NCBI RefSeq assembly: GCF_018131005.1
Contig: NZ_JAFCJK010000001.1
Coordinates: 868,001-932,000 of the forward strand
DNA from: Bradyrhizobium lablabi
GTDB lineage: Bacteria > Pseudomonadota > Alphaproteobacteria > Rhizobiales > Xanthobacteraceae
DNA: 64,000 bases
Reading direction: 5' to 3'
Part shown: positions 17,849 through 27,459 of the stretch, in pieces
Numbering within the stretch: position 1 is the stretch's first letter
Layout of the letters: each line of letters starts with the position of its first letter
Made by a program: the position numbers and the translations under genes
The notes under the pieces: generated by a model
The model's database searches: none
Seen by the model: the letters and a program-made list of their open reading frames with translations, nothing else
What the model was told of the DNA's origin: nothing

Positions 17849-19054
17849 ATGAATCCTCCAGCGGCTGCGGGCGCCATGAGCGGGCTGCGCGTGATTGACC
17901 TCACGCGCGTGCTCGGCGGCCCCTATTGTACCCAGATCCTCGCCGACCACGGCGCCGACGTGATCAAGGTCGAGCCGCCCGCCGGCGACGAGGTGCGCGA
18001 CTGGGGCCCTCCCTTCCACGAGGAGGACGCGGCCTATTTTGTCGGCATCAACCGCAACAAGCGCTCGATCGGCCTCGATCTTGCCTCTGAAGGTGGACGC
18101 GCGGTGCTGATGAAAGTGCTGGAGACGGCCGACGTGCTGATCGAGAATTTCAAGCCGGGCACGCTCGACAAATGGGGCATCGGCAACGACGTGCTGCGCG
18201 CGAAATTCCCGAAGCTGGTGCATTGCCGCATCTCCGGCTTCGGCGCCGACGGTCCGCGCGGCGGCAATCCTGGCTATGATGCCATCATCCAGGCGATGAC
18301 CGGCATGATCGCCGCAACCGGCTCGCCGGAGAGCGGACCGATGCGCATCGGCGTGCCGCTGGTCGACATTACGACCGGTCTCTATGCGGCCATCGGAATC
18401 CTGATGGCGCTGTCCGAGCGGCAACGCTCGGGACTGGGCCAATTCCTCGAGACGACGCTGTACGAAACCGGCCTTGCGATCATGCATCCGCACACCGCGA
18501 ACTACTTCATGCATGGCAAGCCGCCCGGCCTGACCGGCAACGAGCATCCCAATTTGGTGCCCTATGCGATCTTCCCGACCAAGACCGACGACATCTTCAT
18601 CGGCGTTGGCAATGACGGCACCTTCCGCAAGCTCGTCAAGGAAATCGGCAAGCCGGGGCTCGGCACCGACCCGCGCTTTGCGAGCAACAAGGATCGTATC
18701 GCCAATCGCGATGCGCTGCGGGTCGAACTTGCCGCCGTGTTCAGCCAGCATGAGGCCGAGCCACTCTGCAATCGGCTGCTCGCCGCGGGCCTGCCGGCCG
18801 GTCCGGTGCAGAAAATCGACCAGGCGCTGACAAATCCGCACACGATCCACCGCGGCGACGTCATCGAGGAGGATTGGTACAAGGGCGTGGCCTCGCCGAT
18901 CCGGCTCGAGCGGACCAAGCCGAGCCTGCGCCGCACGCCGCCCAAATTCAGCCAGCACGCCGCGGAAGTGCTGGGCGAGTTCGGCTACTCCGAGAGCGAG
19001 ATCGGTACCCTGGTCGAAAGGGGCGTGGTCTGCGGCCCGGAGCGCAAGCGCTAA
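17849..19054 (+). CDS. CaiB/BaiF family (family III) CoA-transferase
   Basis: A 401-residue family III CoA-transferase, which moves CoA between carboxylic acids through an aspartyl-CoA anhydride. The N-terminal LRVIDLTRVLGGPYCTQILADHGADVIKVE block, NKRSIGLDL, ENFKPGTLDKWG and GYDAIIQAMTG are typical; Asp144 in GYDA is the expected nucleophile. The acid substrate cannot be assigned. A second in-frame ATG nine codons downstream is an alternative start. It stands alone, between palindromes and the ugp operon. Confidence 0.92.
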   Translation: MNPPAAAGAMSGLRVIDLTRVLGGPYCTQILADHGADVIKVEPPAGDEVRDWGPPFHEEDAAYFVGINRNKRSIGLDLASEGGRAVLMKVLETADVLIENFKPGTLDKWGIGNDVLRAKFPKLVHCRISGFGADGPRGGNPGYDAIIQAMTGMIAATGSPESGPMRIGVPLVDITTGLYAAIGILMALSERQRSGLGQFLETTLYETGLAIMHPHTANYFMHGKPPGLTGNEHPNLVPYAIFPTKTDDIFIGVGNDGTFRKLVKEIGKPGLGTDPRFASNKDRIANRDALRVELAAVFSQHEAEPLCNRLLAAGLPAGPVQKIDQALTNPHTIHRGDVIEEDWYKGVASPIRLERTKPSLRRTPPKFSQHAAEVLGEFGYSESEIGTLVERGVVCGPERKR

Positions 19055-19118
19055 GCTTGCGCACCTCCAGCTTCGCACGTGGTGCAGCGTCAGCATGATG
19101 CTGAACCACGCGCGCTGT

Positions 19119-19137
19119 GGCGGCCTTCGCCTTTTTT
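19119..19137 (+). terminator. Probable terminator after the CoA-transferase gene
   Basis: A short GGCG/CGCC stem is followed by TTTTTT at 19132-19137. A larger imperfect CGTGGT...ACCACG hairpin lies just upstream. Confidence 0.5.
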
Positions 19138-19185
19138 ACCGCTTCCTTCCCCTTGGCTTCCCCCTTACCCTGACTTTCGCTTATA

Positions 19186-19203
19186 CGGTCATTTGACGGT
19201 CAT
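19186..19203 (+). promoter_or_regulatory. Candidate Pho box upstream of ugpB
   Basis: CGGTCAT-TTGA-CGGTCAT is two direct 7-mers with a 4-base spacer, matching the PhoB consensus CTGTCAT-N4-CTGTCAT with one mismatch per half. It lies 56 bases before the ugpB start. The ugp operon is a classic Pho regulon member. Confidence 0.7.
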
Positions 19204-19258
19204 CCCGCGCTGCTAACGCGCGTAACGAAAGATGATGGTTCCAACCGGGAGGGTTTTG

Positions 19259-20575
19259 ATGAATTTCCGACGATTCGGTGCTGCCGCGGCAGTCGCGGTC
19301 ACACTGGCTTTTGGCGCCACGCCGGCGCTCGCAGCGACTGAAATCCAGTGGTGGCACGCGATGACCGGCGCCAACAACGACGTCATCGTCAAGCTGGCTA
19401 ACGACTTCAACGCCTCGCAAAGCGATTACAAGGTGATCCCGACCTACAAGGGCAATTACGCCGATACGATGAACGCCGGCATCGCCGCGTTCCGCGCCGG
19501 CAACGCGCCACACATCATGCAGGTGTTCGAGGTGGGCACGGCAACCATGATGGCGGCCACCGGCGCGGTCAAACCGGTCTACAAGCTGATGGCCGAGACC
19601 GGCGAGAAGTTCGATCCCAAGGCCTATCTGCCTGCCATCACCGGCTACTATTCGACCTCGAAGGGAGAAATGTTGTCGTTCCCCTTCAATTCGTCTTCCA
19701 CGGTGATGTGGGTCAATCTCGACGCGCTCAAGAAGGCCAATGTCGAGATACCAAAGACATGGCCGGAGGTGTTCGACGCCGCCAAGAAGCTGAAGGCCAA
19801 CGGCCACGCCACCTGCGGCTTCTCCGGCTCGTGGGTCACCTGGGTCAACCTCGAGCAGCTCTCCGCCTGGCACAACGTGCCGCTCTCCAGCAAGGCCAAC
19901 GGCCTCGACGGCTTCGACACCGTGCTGGAGTTCAACGGTCCGCTGCAGGTCAAGCATCTCGAACACCTTGTCGAGTTGCAGAAAGACAAGACCTATGACT
20001 ATGCCGGCCGCACCAACACCGGCGAGGGCCGCTTCACCTCGGGCGAATGTCCGATCTACCTGACGTCGTCGGCCTTCTTCGGCAACGTCAAGGCCCAGGC
20101 CAAGTTCAACTTCACCGCGGTGCCGATGCCGTATTACCCCGACGTCAAGGGAGCGCCTCAGAACTCGATCATCGGCGGAGCCTCGCTCTGGATCATGGGC
20201 GGCAAGTCGGCCGAGGAATACAAGGGTGTCGCGAAATTCCTGACTTTCCTGTCAGACACCGATCGCCAGGTCTGGATCCACAAGGCGTCGGGCTACCTGC
20301 CGATCACCAAGGCGGCTTACGCGAAGGCCAAGGAAGAGGGCTTCTACAAGGACCAGCCCTATCTTGAAACACCGTTGCTCGAGCTGACCAACAAGGAGCC
20401 GACCGAGAATTCCCGCGGCCTGCGCCTCGGCAACATGGTGCAGTTGCGCGATATGTGGTCGGAAGAGATCGAGCAGGCACTGGCCGGCAAGAAGACTGCC
20501 AAGCAGGCGCTTGATGCCGCCGTCGAGAAAGGCAACCAGATGCTGCGGCAGTTTGAAAAGACCGCCGTACGCTGA
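19259..20575 (+). CDS. ugpB: sn-glycerol-3-phosphate ABC transporter, substrate-binding protein
   Basis: Periplasmic solute-binding protein of 438 residues. A Sec signal peptide (MNFRRFGAAAAVAVTLAFG, cleavage near ALAA) is followed by EIQWWHAMTGANNDVIVKLANDFN, typical of UgpB, and a late NSRGLRLGNMVQLRDMWSEE motif also found in UgpB. The ATG at 19259 is preceded by GGGAGGG at five bases; an ATG at 19232 would spoil the signal peptide. It is the first gene of ugpBAEC, behind a Pho-box-like site, suggesting induction by phosphate limitation. Confidence 0.93.
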   Translation: MNFRRFGAAAAVAVTLAFGATPALAATEIQWWHAMTGANNDVIVKLANDFNASQSDYKVIPTYKGNYADTMNAGIAAFRAGNAPHIMQVFEVGTATMMAATGAVKPVYKLMAETGEKFDPKAYLPAITGYYSTSKGEMLSFPFNSSSTVMWVNLDALKKANVEIPKTWPEVFDAAKKLKANGHATCGFSGSWVTWVNLEQLSAWHNVPLSSKANGLDGFDTVLEFNGPLQVKHLEHLVELQKDKTYDYAGRTNTGEGRFTSGECPIYLTSSAFFGNVKAQAKFNFTAVPMPYYPDVKGAPQNSIIGGASLWIMGGKSAEEYKGVAKFLTFLSDTDRQVWIHKASGYLPITKAAYAKAKEEGFYKDQPYLETPLLELTNKEPTENSRGLRLGNMVQLRDMWSEEIEQALAGKKTAKQALDAAVEKGNQMLRQFEKTAVR

Positions 20576-20599
20576 CATGATGGCTTGAGGCAAACACGC

Positions 20600-20630
20600 T
20601 GGCAGGCCGCATGACGCGGCCTGCCATTTT
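20600..20630 (+). terminator. Stem-loop between ugpB and ugpA
   Basis: An 11-bp perfect stem, starting TGGCAGGCCGC (20600-20610 with 20616-20626), is followed by TTTTC. It lies within the operon, so it probably attenuates transcription or stabilises the ugpB message, giving more binding protein than permease. Confidence 0.75.
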
Positions 20631-20639
20631 CAAGACGCC

Positions 20640-21521
20640 ATGCAGAAGCAATCGATTTTTCAATCAAAGCTGTTGCCTTACGCGCTGGTTGCTCCGCAGC
20701 TCGCGATCGTGCTGATCTTTTTCTACTGGCCGGCAGCGCAGGCGGTGCTGCAATCGTTCCTGCTCCAGGACGCCTTCGGTCTCTCGACGAGCTTTGTCTG
20801 GTTCGAGAACTATGTGGAACTGTTCAAGGACCCCCGCTATTTCGAGGCGGTCGTCAGGACATTCGTCTTCTCCTTTGCGATCGCCTTCTCTTCGCTATCC
20901 TTCGCGCTGCTGCTGGCGGTCATGGCGGACAAGCCGCTGCGCGGCGGTATGGTCTATCGCACGCTGCTGATCTGGCCTTATGCTGTGGCACCGCCGGTCG
21001 TCGGTGTGCTCTGGATCTTCATGCTGCACCCCTCGCTCGGCGTGCTCTCGCGCTACCTGCGGGACCTGGGCATCGACTGGAATCCGCTGCTCAACGGCGA
21101 TCAGGCCGCGTTGCTGATCATCCTGGCCGCCGCCTGGAAGCAGGTTTCCTACAACTTCCTGTTCTTCCTCGCCGGCCTGCAGAGCATTCCAAAGAGCGTG
21201 ATCGAGGCCGCCGCGATTGACGGCGCCCGCCCGATGCGGCGGTTCTGGACCGTGATCTTCCCGCTGCTGTCGCCGACCATCTTCTTCCTGCTGGTCGTCA
21301 ACATCGTCTACGCCTTCTTCGACACGTTCGGCATCATCGACACGATGACTCGCGGCGGTCCCGGCAAGGCGACCGAGACGCTTGTGTACAAGGTCTATAC
21401 CGACGGCCTGCTTGGCGGCAATCTCGGCAGCTCGGCGGCACAGTCGGTCATCCTGATGGGCATTGTCATCGCGCTGACGGCGATCCAGTTCCGCTTCGTC
21501 GAACGCAAGGTGACCTACTGA
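20640..21521 (+). CDS. ugpA: sn-glycerol-3-phosphate ABC transporter, permease UgpA
   Basis: Inner-membrane permease of 293 residues with about six hydrophobic helices. The EAA loop is visible in the segment around [20 protein letters not shown], the contact site for the ATPase. [24 protein letters not shown] near the C terminus is typical of UgpA/MalF-type sugar permeases. The stop overlaps the ugpE start by one base (TGATG). Confidence 0.93.
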   Translation: MQKQSIFQSKLLPYALVAPQLAIVLIFFYWPAAQAVLQSFLLQDAFGLSTSFVWFENYVELFKDPRYFEAVVRTFVFSFAIAFSSLSFALLLAVMADKPLRGGMVYRTLLIWPYAVAPPVVGVLWIFMLHPSLGVLSRYLRDLGIDWNPLLNGDQAALLIILAAAWKQVSYNFLFFLAGLQSIPKSVIEAAAIDGARPMRRFWTVIFPLLSPTIFFLLVVNIVYAFFDTFGIIDTMTRGGPGKATETLVYKVYTDGLLGGNLGSSAAQSVILMGIVIALTAIQFRFVERKVTY

Positions 21522-22369
21522 TGGTCGAGCACGAGGGCATCCAGCGCTATCTGGCTCATGCCATCCTGTGGATCGGGATCTCGGTCGTCGCCTTCCCGGT
21601 CTATCTCGCGATCGTCGCCTCGACCCAGGACAATGCGGTGATCGCCAACGGGCAGATGTCGCTCTTGCCGGGCGGCCACTTCCTGCAAACCTACTATCAG
21701 ACCATCTTCGTCGGCACGAGCGGCTCGACCCGCGAGCCGGTCGGCAACATGATGCTCAACTCGCTGGTCATGGCGCTGATGATCGCGGTCGGCAAGATCG
21801 CGATCTCGATCATCTCCGCCTATGCGATCGTGTATTTCCGCTTTCCGTTCCGGATGGCGATGTTCTGGATCATCTTCATTACGTTGATGCTGCCGGTCGA
21901 GGTGCGCATCTATCCGACCTACAAGATCGTTGCCGACCTGCATCTGCTCGACAGTTACGCCGGCCTTTCGCTTCCGCTGATCGCGTCCGCGACGGCGACG
22001 CTGTTGTTCCGGCAGTTCTTCATGACGGTGCCGGACGAACTCCTGGAGGCCTCGCGCATCGACGGCGCGGGCCCGTTCCGCTTCTTCTGGGATACGCTGT
22101 TGCCGCTGTCGCGCACCAACATGGCGGCGCTGTTCGTGATCCTGTTCATCCTGGGCTGGAATCAGTATCTCTGGCCGCTCTTGATCACGACCCGCGACGA
22201 CATGCAAACGATCCAGATCGGCATTCGCAAGATGATCACCACGACGGATGCGCTCACGGAATGGCCCGTGGTGATGGCGACCGCCGTGCTCGCGATGCTG
22301 CCGCCAGTCTTCGTCGTCATCGCGATGCAGAAATTATTCGTGCGCGGACTGGTGGAGACGGAAAAGTGA
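21521..22369 (+). CDS. ugpE: sn-glycerol-3-phosphate ABC transporter, permease UgpE
   Basis: Second permease (282 residues, MalG type) with six predicted helices. Its EAA loop is around VPDELLEASRIDGAGPFRFFW. NVMLNSL-like and TLMLPVEVRIYPTYKIVADL segments match UgpE. It is translationally coupled to ugpA. A heptamer-based repeat separates it from ugpC. Confidence 0.93.
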   Translation: MVEHEGIQRYLAHAILWIGISVVAFPVYLAIVASTQDNAVIANGQMSLLPGGHFLQTYYQTIFVGTSGSTREPVGNMMLNSLVMALMIAVGKIAISIISAYAIVYFRFPFRMAMFWIIFITLMLPVEVRIYPTYKIVADLHLLDSYAGLSLPLIASATATLLFRQFFMTVPDELLEASRIDGAGPFRFFWDTLLPLSRTNMAALFVILFILGWNQYLWPLLITTRDDMQTIQIGIRKMITTTDALTEWPVVMATAVLAMLPPVFVVIAMQKLFVRGLVETEK

Positions 22370-22375
22370 GAGGCC

Positions 22376-22471
22376 GAATGGCGAATAGTGAATGGCGAGT
22401 AGCAAGCGAAGGCCCCGGAGAGCCGCTGCGGGGCCATCAATCCCCAATTCGCCACCCCCTATTCGCCATTC
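22376..22471. repeat. Heptamer-type inverted repeat between ugpE and ugpC (family C)
   Basis: The left arm holds iterations of GCGAATA/GCGAATG/GCGAGTA-like heptamers. GAATGGCGAATAG (22376-22388) pairs exactly with 22459-22471, and a GGCCCCG/CGGGGCC hairpin (22411-22435) is nested inside. The same heptamers recur at 60683-60770 and 61724-61779. Confidence 0.8.
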
Positions 22472-22489
22472 GCGCCCGCGGAGACGGGC

Positions 22490-23584
<1,095 letters not shown>

Positions 23585-23776
23585 ACCGCTGCACCAAGGC
23601 ACATTCCGCTCGATCCAATTGCAGCTGCGCATTTCCTGGCGAATTGATTCGGGACGCGCGGCGTGCGGCGGCACCGGTCCCGAGGGTTCAGGATCTCGTC
23701 GCCGTGTGGGCGCGTTGTTCAAGAGGCCTCGATGTCGCGCGGCGACCGAGGGATGAAGCCTGAACCGAAAATTGCG

Positions 23777-24298
23777 TCAGGATGGCAGCGTGAGGAAAAT
23801 TCCAACCTCCGCATTTTCCTCCAGCGTGGCGTTCCAGTGACCGTAGCGGACAGACGCTTCCATGAAACGCTGAACGACCGCGGCTGAGGGCGGCGCTGGT
23901 CGCCTGCCCGGAGCGACGGGCGTGCCGACTTCGCGAAAGAACCGGCCGAGTGAAGCCGACGTGGCAAGCATGACTTCGGCCGGTTCCTTCGATTGATTGC
24001 GGATGGCGTGCTTGGCCGAGCCGGGGATATGAAAGACCTCGCCCGGCCCAAACGATATCCATTCAAAGGTTGCGCCGGATACTTTCAGGCCCTCCGCCCG
24101 GCCGGAGATCCCAATGAAGGTTTCGGGCTCGACATGGCTGTGCAGCGGAATCACGACGCCCGGCGGAAGGACCGCGCGTATGATGCAGGGGTCGTTGTCT
24201 CGCTCCTCCGTCGACAGGAACTGAATCGAGGGGCCGATGACATCGATGGCTTGGACGGTGCGTAGGTCGACCAGTCGCGCAGCATTGTTGTCGGACAT
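23777..24298 (-). CDS. Cupin-domain protein
   Basis: Protein of 173 residues with a single conserved beta-barrel cupin. The metal-binding pattern HSHVEPETFIGISG is followed by GPGEVFHIPGSAKHAIRN, giving the usual His/Glu ligands. No substrate can be inferred; small cupins of this kind may be isomerases, dioxygenases or sensors. The ATG at 24298 starts the cupin-like chain after a GGAAG site; an upstream ATG adds 30 low-complexity residues. It is divergent from hsp20. Confidence 0.8.
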   Translation of the reverse strand: MSDNNAARLVDLRTVQAIDVIGPSIQFLSTEERDNDPCIIRAVLPPGVVIPLHSHVEPETFIGISGRAEGLKVSGATFEWISFGPGEVFHIPGSAKHAIRNQSKEPAEVMLATSASLGRFFREVGTPVAPGRRPAPPSAAVVQRFMEASVRYGHWNATLEENAEVGIFLTLPS

Positions 24299-24454
24299 CG
24301 TGATTTTTCTTCCTTCAGGGAAACAGCCTCCGCTCACACCGGCAGTTAGGCGAGGCCAGGCCGACGAAGAAGGGGACCGCGGGGGCAATTCTCAGTGAGA
24401 CGGGAGTGATTTCCTGTCAGGCGGACAGTGGTTTCCCAGGGCCCCCGTAAGGTG

Positions 24455-24484
24455 CTTGAACCGCTTACGAATCACCCCCATATT
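24455..24484 (+). promoter_or_regulatory. Candidate RpoH (sigma-32) promoter of hsp20
   Basis: CTTGAA (24455-24460), a 15-base gap and CCCCATATT (24476-24484) match the heat-shock sigma consensus CTTGAA-N13-15-CCCATNT. Transcription would begin about 24490. Confidence 0.7.
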
Positions 24485-24486
24485 TC

Positions 24487-24571
24487 GCGGGTGACCTGAC
24501 GGCAATCCGCCGGACGGCCCAAAATGGGGCGCCGCAAGGGCCCCTCAAAGTCGCTTCGAGAGGACTTTGTA
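24487..24571 (+). promoter_or_regulatory. ROSE-like RNA thermometer in the hsp20 leader
   Basis: The leader ends in a hairpin, 24546-24569, whose arms CAAAGTC and GACTTTG enclose TCGCT (24551-24555) facing the Shine-Dalgarno AGAGGA (24559-24564). In ROSE elements, UYGCU masks the AGGA site through a hairpin with a G-G pair; that geometry fits here. Two GC-rich hairpins precede it (CGGC/GCCG near 24500 and GGGGC/GCCCC near 24526-24544). Confidence 0.7.
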
Positions 24572-24997
24572 ATGTCTCGTGTTCCATCGTTGTCCAGTCC
24601 GTTCCTTCTGGGATTCGACGAAATCGAGCGTGCGCTCGATCGGGTCGTGAAGGGCGCCGACGGCTATCCTCCCTATAACATCGAACGGTGCGACCGTACC
24701 AACGGCCAACCCGAGCGGCTGCGTATCACGCTGGCGGTGGCGGGGTTTACCCGCGACCAACTCGATGTAACCATTGAGGAAAATCAGCTCGTCATTCGTG
24801 GCCGCCAGCAGGACGACAAGGCTCGGCAATACATCCATCGCGGCATCGCCGCGCGCCACTTCCAGCGCACCTTCGTGCTGGCGGAGGGGATGCAGGTGCT
24901 GGGCGCGGACCTGAAGAACGGGCTGTTGTCGATCGACCTCGCCAGGCCGGAACCTGAACGGGTCGTTAAGACAATCGCTATCAATGAGCACGAATAA
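24572..24997 (+). CDS. Small heat-shock protein, Hsp20/IbpA family
   Basis: A 141-residue alpha-crystallin-type holdase chaperone that keeps unfolded proteins soluble in the cytoplasm. The alpha-crystallin domain covers about residues 35-130. It includes the opening PPYNIER, LRITLAVAGF, LVIRGRQ, and the HFQRTFVLAEGM stretch followed by ADLKNGLLSIDLARP. The ATG at 24572 is preceded by GAGAGGA at seven bases; that site is buried in the ROSE-like hairpin. Expression is expected to be controlled twice, by RpoH and by RNA melting. Confidence 0.94.
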   Translation: MSRVPSLSSPFLLGFDEIERALDRVVKGADGYPPYNIERCDRTNGQPERLRITLAVAGFTRDQLDVTIEENQLVIRGRQQDDKARQYIHRGIAARHFQRTFVLAEGMQVLGADLKNGLLSIDLARPEPERVVKTIAINEHE

Positions 24998-25046
24998 TGA
25001 AACCTGGAGCGGACTCGACCGCTTGTATCACTGAGGAGTCGAGACC

Positions 25047-25313
25047 ATGAGCGACGTAAGCAGCAACTTCGAAACCAAGAGCGTCTCACCGGAGGCGCTG
25101 GCCCATCTGGGCGAGGGTCATATCGCCTATGTGAAGCAGGTCCGTTCCGAGGACGTGCCTGAGCTCTTCCCGGAGGCCCCGAAGATCGCTCCGGGCCTCA
25201 AGCTGTTTGCACTCCACGCCGCCGACGGTACCCCGATCATGCTGACCGACAGCCGCGAAGCTGCCGTCGCAAATGCCTGGAGCAATGAACTGCAGGCGGT
25301 CAGCGTTCACTGA
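25047..25313 (+). CDS. DUF1150 family protein
   Basis: Small 88-residue alphaproteobacterial protein of the DUF1150 family, function unknown. Typical segments are GEGHIAYVKQVRSEDV, LFALHAADGTPIMLTDSREAAVANAW. It lies 49 bases after hsp20 and shares its terminator, so it is probably co-induced by heat, as in other rhizobia where this gene follows a small heat-shock gene. The start ATG follows a GAGGAG site. Confidence 0.85.
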   Translation: MSDVSSNFETKSVSPEALAHLGEGHIAYVKQVRSEDVPELFPEAPKIAPGLKLFALHAADGTPIMLTDSREAAVANAWSNELQAVSVH

Positions 25314-25346
25314 CACGGGACTGAACGCACCTACCGCGAGTTTGGG

Positions 25347-25394
25347 ATGCGCGGGCATGCCTCGATATCACCGAGGCGGCCCGCGCATTTTTTA
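25347..25394 (+). terminator. Terminator after hsp20-DUF1150
   Basis: ATGCGCGGGC (25347-25356) pairs with 25379-25388, with an inner CCTCG/CGAGG stem, followed by TTTTTT. Confidence 0.85.
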
Positions 25395-25557
25395 ATACCC
25401 ATCCCGTTGGGAGCGGCCGAGGTACCACCTTTGCGTTGCCTGCTGCGAGGGCCGTTCATCAACGTTAAATTTTACGGCGGCACTTTCACAGATTACCATC
25501 CGGGGAAACTATTGCTGACCCGGCGGGTTGGAGTTCCGGGAACTGGAGGCTTCGGAC

Positions 25558-25959
25558 ATGAAGAAATCAGTATTGGCGTTGGCAACCGCTGCCACCATCA
25601 GTGTCACCGCCTTGACGCCCACACAGGCTCACGCCTGGCGCGGAGGCTGGGGTTGGGGCGGTTGGGGTGCCGGTCTCGCGGGCGGACTACTTGCTGGCGC
25701 GGTTATCGGTGGCATCGCGTCCAGTGCCTACGCCTATGGCCCGGGTTATGGCTATTATGGACCGGGATATGGCTACTACGGCGGCTACGGCGGCTATGCC
25801 CCCGCTTATGGGTACGGCGGGTACGCTCCGGCGTACTACGGCTATGCTTCCCCGTACTACGGCGGATATTATGGCCCCCGGTACCGGCGCGTTGTTCGTC
25901 CCGCATACGCATATGGTCCTCGGTACTACTATGGCGGGTACGGCGGATACGGCTGGTGA
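25558..25959 (+). CDS. Gly/Tyr-rich secreted protein
   Basis: Protein of 133 residues with a clear signal peptide (MKKSVLALATAATISVTALT, cleavage after AHA). A tryptophan/glycine segment and a Gly-rich hydrophobic helix follow, then many GYG/GYYG/YGGY units making up most of the C-terminal half. It has no cysteines or enzyme motifs. Such proteins are common in Bradyrhizobium and are probably envelope-associated, but the role is unknown. The ATG at 25558 has GGAGG upstream; an earlier start would precede the signal sequence. Confidence 0.75.
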   Translation: MKKSVLALATAATISVTALTPTQAHAWRGGWGWGGWGAGLAGGLLAGAVIGGIASSAYAYGPGYGYYGPGYGYYGGYGGYAPAYGYGGYAPAYYGYASPYYGGYYGPRYRRVVRPAYAYGPRYYYGGYGGYGW

Positions 25960-25995
25960 TCGCCAGGCGCGACGCTGACGTTCCGGGCAACGAGA

Positions 25996-26022
25996 GGCCG
26001 CAGAGATGTCTGCGGCCTTTTT
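25996..26022 (+). terminator. Rho-independent terminator after the Gly/Tyr-rich gene
   Basis: GGCCGCAGA (25996-26004) pairs perfectly with 26009-26017 around a GATG loop, followed by TTTTT. Confidence 0.9.
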
Positions 26023-26138
26023 GCCGACCATTGCGCTTTCGAGTGAAGCCAATGTAATGCCGGTTCGCGGGAAGAAAGCGCGTCAAAACAACAATCAAAA
26101 CGCCCCGCGGCGGACGCCGTCTTGTTTGGACGAAGGCT

Positions 26139-26600
26139 TTACGCCGCGCTCGCTGGCGGCAGCGCGAGCACCGAATAGATCGCCTGGGCGTCACGGGAGG
26201 CGCGCAGCTTCTTGGCGACATCCTGATCGCGCAACAGGCGCGCGATGCGCGCCAGGGCCTTGAGGTGATCGGCGCCGGCGCCCTCGGGTGCCAGCAAGAG
26301 AAAGATCAGGTCGACCGGCTGGCCGTCCATCGCCTCGAAATCGATCGGGCGCTCGAGGCGCGCGAACAGGCCGAACAGTTTCTCCAGCTTGGGCAGCTTG
26401 CCGTGGGGAATGGCGACGCCATAGCCCACTGCCGTGGTGCCGAGCTTTTCACGCTGCAGCAGCACCTCGAACACCGCGCGTTCGTTTTGACCGGTCAACG
26501 CCGAGGCCCGCGCCGCAAGCTCCTGCAGCGCCTGCTTCTTGCTGATGACTTTCAAAGCCGGGAGAATCGCCTCCGGTGCGACCAGATCGGTAATCGGCAT
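26139..26600 (-). CDS. ptsN: PTS IIA-like nitrogen regulatory protein PtsN
   Basis: EIIA-Ntr (153 residues), the terminal phospho-acceptor of the nitrogen PTS, which regulates potassium, nitrogen and stress processes. The phosphorylated histidine is His66 in GVAIPHGK; LGTTAVGYGV and DLIFLLLAPEGAGADHLKALARIARLL are family motifs. It is last in the rpoN-hpf-ptsN series, 230 bases after hpf. Confidence 0.95.
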   Translation of the reverse strand: MPITDLVAPEAILPALKVISKKQALQELAARASALTGQNERAVFEVLLQREKLGTTAVGYGVAIPHGKLPKLEKLFGLFARLERPIDFEAMDGQPVDLIFLLLAPEGAGADHLKALARIARLLRDQDVAKKLRASRDAQAIYSVLALPPASAA

Positions 26601-26830
26601 GGGGCGTTCCGAAGTGAATTGGACCGTCAGGTTGCGAAATAGGTGTTACAGCGGCGGCGTCAAGAACTTGAGGCGTGAGGGGGGCTTAGGCCCGATCCCG
26701 GTTGGCAGGGCTTCTACTCCAACGCACCAGCGGTGCCAACACTTGCGAACCTTGCCGCGCCCCTCATCGTTAAAGGCGGCGGACCATAAGCAGGCCCGGC
26801 TTCCGCCGTCAATGCTCCCCGCGACTTATC

Positions 26831-27418
26831 TCAGGGGTTAACGGACGGGGGGTCGACCCAGCCGACATTGCCGTCCGCGCGACGGTAAATGATGTTCACC
26901 CGACCGCTGCTGCCGTGCTGGAACACCAGACAGGCCGCGCCTGTCAGGTCGAGTTCCATGACCGCCTCACTGACTGAAAGCCGTTTCAGCGCGGTCGTCG
27001 CCTCCGCGATGATAACGGGGCTGTATTCGGTGACCTCGTCCTCGCTTTCGGGCGCCTCGATGACGTAACTCCAGGCGCCGTTCAACTCGGCGAGTGCCGC
27101 GCTCGCGGCGAAGGCCTTGCGGGCAGAACGGTCCTTGAGGCGGCTCTTGTAGCGGCGCAGGCGCTTCTCAATCATCAACAGCGCCGCGTCGGCGCTCGCA
27201 TAAGCATCCGTCGCATTTGAATCGGCCTCCAGCGTGATCCCGGAATCCAGGTGCAGGGCGCAATCGGTCCGGAAGCCGAAGCCATCCTTACTCAGCGTGA
27301 TGTGACCGGAGTAGTTACCATCAAAATACTTTCGCAGGACCTCGTCGGTGCGCTCGCTGACGCGCGCGCGAAGCGCCTCGCCTATGCTGATGCTCTTTCC
27401 CGAGATTCGAAGGGACAT
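26831..27418 (-). CDS. hpf: Ribosome hibernation promoting factor, long form
   Basis: Long-form HPF (195 residues) dimerises ribosomes into inactive 100S particles. The N-terminal domain (MSLRISGKSISIGEALRARVSE to about residue 100) is the RaiA/HPF ribosome-binding fold. A linker leads to the C-terminal dimerisation domain, which ends LVFQHGSSGRVNIIYRRADGNVGWVDP. It lies between rpoN and ptsN in the standard order. Confidence 0.95.
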   Translation of the reverse strand: MSLRISGKSISIGEALRARVSERTDEVLRKYFDGNYSGHITLSKDGFGFRTDCALHLDSGITLEADSNATDAYASADAALLMIEKRLRRYKSRLKDRSARKAFAASAALAELNGAWSYVIEAPESEDEVTEYSPVIIAEATTALKRLSVSEAVMELDLTGAACLVFQHGSSGRVNIIYRRADGNVGWVDPPSVNP

Positions 27419-27459
27419 TTGATGCCTCGATTGCTTGATTCCTGATCACTCTCTTGTTG

